Shown in pieces: positions 4,946-8,071 of a DNA stretch of 8,071 nucleotides; the stretch's first letter is position 1; every line of letters begins with the position of its first letter. Source of the stretch: Actinomycetota bacterium (GTDB lineage Bacteria; Actinomycetota; Actinomycetes; Mycobacteriales; Mycobacteriaceae); NCBI GenBank assembly GCA_005787665.1, contig SYAB01000128.1:1-8071 (forward strand), given 5' to 3'. Position numbers and translations under genes: made by a program. The notes under the pieces are model-generated. The model made no database searches, was not told where the DNA came from, and saw nothing but the letters and a program-made list of their open reading frames with translations.

Positions 4946-7160
4946 TGGTGTCACCGACACCGCCTCGACCGCGGCGGCCTCCTCGGCGCGCGCTTCGGGG
5001 AACTCCGCCGCAGGCGCCGCCGCGACATCGACGCCCCGGTCGCCGGCGGCGACGTCGCGTTCTGCGGGGCCGCGCCAGAGCGTGAACGACGGTGCCGGCA
5101 AGCGGGCGCTGACCGCCGCCAACCGGTCCACACTCGCGGCGACGCCTCGGGTGAGGTCGGCAGTGCCGGTATCCGCCGCGTCGACAAGTGCCGGAAAGCC
5201 GTCGGCCAGTGAGCGGACCGCCCAGGTGGTAGTCCCGACGCCCCCTGTGCAAAACCTCCCAACCGCGTCGGCGGCTGCCGCGGTCCCATCGGAGGCGGGG
5301 GATCGGCCTCTGCGTCGGCCAGTGGAGCGGGCGGTGGCAGCGCCGGCGCCGGCGGCTGCTCGTGCGGTGGTGAACCCCGCTGAGGCGCTCAATGCGGCCG
5401 TTGTCGACTGGTTCGACTCCACCTCGGCCTGGCTGGCGACCCTGCCGCGCGGTCCACTGAACGAATGGGCCTCCGGGGCGCTGCTGCTGGTGCGCCGCAG
5501 CCTGTTCAATCAATTGCCGACCGCGGATCCGTATCGGTATCTGACGACGCTGAACGGTGACCTGGTGGGAACACTCGGCGTCCGCGATCCCGAGGCGGAC
5601 GCCCTGACCTACCGGCTGACGACGACTCCGCTATACGGCACCGTGCAGATCGCCCCCAACGGCACGTACACCTACACACCGGGCCTCGACTACGTCGCCG
5701 ACGACGTCTTTACCGTCGCGGTCGCCGACAGCGGCTTCAACCTGTTCAACCCGCTTCGAAGCCGCACCGTCGAGGTCACAGTTCAGGTCCCCAGACCTGC
5801 TCCGGTCGGAGCCGTCAGTTCCGAGTTCCCCCATCAGACCTTCGACCTGTTGAACCTCACCGGGTACCCCATCAAACTGACCTCGATCCAGTCCACACCG
5901 GCCCTGCTGGGATATCCCCCTCAGGGAGCGGACGTGTTCAAGCCGGGGGAGACCGCGCACTTCGAGTTCGAGGGGCTACTCGACTACACCTCCGACACCC
6001 GCGCCACCTTCACGGCCTGCGTCCAAGGCGACTGCCAGGCCGGAACCGGTCCGTCCTGGACCGTCACGTTCCACACCGACCCGGTCATCTACCTGTTCGG
6101 GACCCCGTGGTTCGTCAACGGCCGGATGAAGACCGACTCCGGCTCCAGCTACACCATCCAAGACGTCGCCACCGTGGGGTCGGATCGCAAGACCTTCACG
6201 GTGCCCGGCCAGTACGCGCTCCTCGAACCACCGGCGACGACCCGGACGCTGACCTCATCCGATGCAGGGGCCAGGGAGCTGCTGTCCTGGTTCCTGGCAA
6301 ACACCGACAGCAGGAAGCCTCCGATCGCCATCAGCATGAACAACGTTCAGTTCAACGAGAACCCGCCCGGCGACCCCGGCTACACCCGGCAGATCAGCGC
6401 CGACAACACCGGGGATGCGCCGGGTTCGATCAACCGCAGCGTCAACTCGTCGACCTCGACGACGCGGGGGTCCAACTGGGAGGTCAGCGGCAAAGCCTCC
6501 TGGTCACCGATTGAGAAGATTCTGGGACTGGAGGTTGCTGGCAAGTACGGCAAGTCGGAGTCGGAGACCAACGCCAAGTCTTACTCAACCACTGTCACCT
6601 CGACGTCACTGCCGTGGTCGGCTAACGAAATTCTCACGGCGCCACCGAAACTTCTAGTAACCGGGGACGCCCAGGTTGTTCTTGGTACCGGTGCTGATGC
6701 CCGCACGTACTCCTTCACCGGAGTGCAGTACTACTTCCCCAACCCCAACCTCGATGCGCCGCTCTATCTCATCAGGACTGAGCCGCTGCAGCAGAAATAC
6801 ACCGCCGCCGATAATGTCGCCCCCAACCTGATGGGGACGCCGATACCGAATGTCGGCTTCACCCTGCGGGATAAGAGTTCGCCCATTCTCAGCCCGACCT
6901 ACTCTGTCGGGCAAGTTGCGCAGCTGACGGTTTCGGCCTACCAGGGTGTCGGCGCGTCCGCTGACAAGACCGGCGACCCGCGGACGATTTACACCACCAG
7001 CAACCCCGCGGTTGCCACGGTCGACACCACGGGGGCGCTGACGGCGATGGGGCCGGGCACCGCGACGATCACCGCAATCTACAAGTGGGCCATCCCGTAC
7101 GGAAATGGAACGGTTCGCAACGACTACGTGCTGGCGACCATAAACGTGAAGGTCACGTAG
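4824..7160 (+). CDS. Secreted Ig-like / aerolysin-like protein with C-terminal Big_2 domain (protein 2)
   Basis: This is a 778-residue exported paralogue of protein 1. ATG 4824 is preferred for its AGGAG; GTG 4782 would add 14 residues. The signal peptide ends AHA|DD after residue 39. Residues 40-190 form an Ala/Ser/Pro-rich linker. A helical segment (VVDWFDSTSAWLATLP to LLLVRRSLFNQ) leads into an Ig/cadherin-like domain at about 232-322, with signature GTYTYTPGLDYVADDVFTVA. A beta-sandwich-like domain starts at FDLLNLTG (340) and reaches about 446; it includes a CX4C pair (C399, C404), the only cysteines. About residues 506-638 hold the aerolysin-like module: INRSVNSSTSTTRGSNWEVS, a KYGKSESETNAKSYSTTVTS stretch, then VTGDAQVVL and RTYSFTGVQYYF. 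After a shared RTEP motif comes a bacterial Ig-like group 2 domain (about 672-778, core SNPAVATVDTTGALTA) that protein 1 lacks. It ends 9 bp from the convergent metalloprotease stop. Pore function is inferred. Confidence 0.85.
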   Translation: MANRSRGQRNTRRWQPYAWLGAGALGVGLALAGAGTAHADDGVTDTASTAAASSARASGNSAAGAAATSTPRSPAATSRSAGPRQSVNDGAGKRALTAANRSTLAATPRVRSAVPVSAASTSAGKPSASERTAQVVVPTPPVQNLPTASAAAAVPSEAGDRPLRRPVERAVAAPAPAAARAVVNPAEALNAAVVDWFDSTSAWLATLPRGPLNEWASGALLLVRRSLFNQLPTADPYRYLTTLNGDLVGTLGVRDPEADALTYRLTTTPLYGTVQIAPNGTYTYTPGLDYVADDVFTVAVADSGFNLFNPLRSRTVEVTVQVPRPAPVGAVSSEFPHQTFDLLNLTGYPIKLTSIQSTPALLGYPPQGADVFKPGETAHFEFEGLLDYTSDTRATFTACVQGDCQAGTGPSWTVTFHTDPVIYLFGTPWFVNGRMKTDSGSSYTIQDVATVGSDRKTFTVPGQYALLEPPATTRTLTSSDAGARELLSWFLANTDSRKPPIAISMNNVQFNENPPGDPGYTRQISADNTGDAPGSINRSVNSSTSTTRGSNWEVSGKASWSPIEKILGLEVAGKYGKSESETNAKSYSTTVTSTSLPWSANEILTAPPKLLVTGDAQVVLGTGADARTYSFTGVQYYFPNPNLDAPLYLIRTEPLQQKYTAADNVAPNLMGTPIPNVGFTLRDKSSPILSPTYSVGQVAQLTVSAYQGVGASADKTGDPRTIYTTSNPAVATVDTTGALTAMGPGTATITAIYKWAIPYGNGTVRNDYVLATINVKVT

Positions 7161-7169
7161 CGCACCGCG

Positions 7170-7387
7170 TTAGTCGTCCGCAGGCCCGCCCTCGGCGTCC
7201 TTCTCAATCTCGGCGATCAGCGCGTCGACGTCGGCCGAGCTAACGTCCCCGCCGATGATCCGGTCGATGAAGCCGGCCGGCTCGTCGAGGTCGGCGGCGG
7301 TGGGCATCAGGTCGGGGTGCGACCACACCGCGTCGCGGGCGTCCATCCCACCGGCCTCGGTCAGGCGCTCCCACAGCGCCGCCGCCT
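7170..7387 (-). repeat. Direct repeat R2, outer (intact) copy
   Basis: This is the 3' end of the intact metalloprotease gene, the source of the remnant at 3780-3957. The inner copy lacks 37 bases found here (about 7297-7333, exact edges ambiguous because of short GC repeats). The terminal codons also differ in sequence and by one codon in number. Confidence 0.9.
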
Positions 7388-8071
7388 CGCGCATCTTGCG
7401 CGGCCGCAATTCCAAGCCGACGAGCGTGCCGAAGGTCTGCTCGGCCGGCCCGCCGGTGGCGCGGCGCCGCCGCAGCATCTCCGAGAGCGCCACCGTGCCG
7501 GGCATGCGCTCACCCAGTGCCGCGCTGACGACCGTCTGCACCCAGCCCTCCACCAACGCCAGCAGGGTCTCGAGGCGCTCGAGGGCGACGGTCTGCTCCG
7601 GGGTGGTTTTGGGTTCGAACATCCCTTGGGACATTAGCTTTTGCATCGCCGCCGGGTCGGTGAGCACCGACGGGTCGATGCCCTGGGCTAGTTCTTCCAT
7701 GCCGCTCATGTCGATCTTCATGCCGCGCGCGAACGCCTCCACCGAGCTGAGCAGTTGATTCGACAGCCACGGCACGCCGCTGAACAACCGGTGGTGGGCG
7801 GCCTCGCGGGCGGCCAGGAACGTCATGATCTCGCTGCGTGACTGTTCCAGGCCTTCGGAGAGTTCCTCGATGGCCGCGGGCATCAGCACCGCCACCCCCC
7901 GGGGGCCCAGTGGCAGCCCGATGTCGGTGGAGGTCAACACTTCTTTGGACAGTGTGCCGAGCGCCTGGCCCAGTTGCGAGCCGAACGCCATCCCGCCCAT
8001 CTGGGTCATCATCGCCATCAGCGGCCCGGCCATCGCCTTGATCTCGTCGGCGCCGTCTTGATCCAGCGCCG
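7170..8071 (-). CDS. Zinc-dependent metalloprotease-like protein (DUF2342/Zincin_2), Rv3195-like (partial, N-terminus outside window)
   Basis: The C-terminal 299 residues are visible, ending at TAA (7172-7170); the frame stays open to the window edge. The family's usual length is near 470 residues, so about a third is missing. Visible family segments are AMMTQMGGMAFGSQLGQALG, the zincin-like motif in AAREAAHHRLFSGVPWL, and a helical tail with VEGWVQTVVSAALGERMPG, ALSEMLRRRRATGG and DEPAGFIDRIIGGD. The motif reads REAAH rather than HEAAH, so the first zinc histidine of a classical HExxH is absent. I believe this is common in this subfamily, so catalysis should not be assumed. The family includes members described as associated with coenzyme F420 biosynthesis, but the role here is unknown. 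In M. tuberculosis it precedes the Rv3196 gene; here the island follows its stop. Confidence 0.9.
   Translation of the reverse strand, partial: ALDQDGADEIKAMAGPLMAMMTQMGGMAFGSQLGQALGTLSKEVLTSTDIGLPLGPRGVAVLMPAAIEELSEGLEQSRSEIMTFLAAREAAHHRLFSGVPWLSNQLLSSVEAFARGMKIDMSGMEELAQGIDPSVLTDPAAMQKLMSQGMFEPKTTPEQTVALERLETLLALVEGWVQTVVSAALGERMPGTVALSEMLRRRRATGGPAEQTFGTLVGLELRPRKMREAAALWERLTEAGGMDARDAVWSHPDLMPTAADLDEPAGFIDRIIGGDVSSADVDALIAEIEKDAEGGPADD

Overview
The window looks like chromosomal DNA of a nontuberculous mycobacterium, most likely a rapid-growing Mycolicibacterium-type species. It is uniformly GC-rich, and its flanking genes match the M. tuberculosis neighbourhood Rv3195-Rv3196-Rv3197 in order and orientation. 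No database search was possible; family names rest on motifs recognised by eye.

Layout. The left edge (minus strand) holds the N-terminal 300 residues of an ABC1/UbiB-type atypical kinase (Rv3197-like). Its ATG overlaps by one base the stop of an upstream gene for a ThiF-like, TOMM leader-peptide-binding/cyclodehydratase-like protein (Rv3196-like). The right edge (minus strand) holds the C-terminal ~300 residues of a DUF2342/Zincin_2 metalloprotease-like protein (Rv3195-like). In M. tuberculosis these genes are contiguous. Here a ~5.4 kb accessory island lies between them, carrying two large plus-strand genes.

The island. Both plus-strand genes encode secreted, multidomain beta-rich proteins (607 and 778 aa) with nearly the same signal peptide. 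The shared order is: Ala/Ser/Pro-rich linker, Ig/cadherin-like domain of the type common in mycobacterial surface proteins, a beta-sandwich-like domain starting FDxxNLTG, and a C-terminal Ser/Thr-rich module that looks like an aerolysin/ETX-MTX2 beta-pore-forming module. The second protein also carries a C-terminal Big_2 domain. These are candidate secreted pore-forming or membrane-active proteins, which is inference.

How the island arose. About 295 bp covering the upstream region and signal peptide is repeated ahead of each gene at roughly 91-93% identity. The last ~180 bp of the metalloprotease gene is repeated behind each gene at roughly 95% identity; the inner copy is a dead remnant with a 37-bp deletion. 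The mature proteins between these flanks are very different. This suggests two divergent alleles of one locus, joined in tandem through their conserved flanks, rather than simple gene duplication. Between the two units lie a frameshifted three-helix-bundle-type gene, a small coiled-coil ORF with a possible leaderless promoter, and about 200 bp with nothing recognisable.
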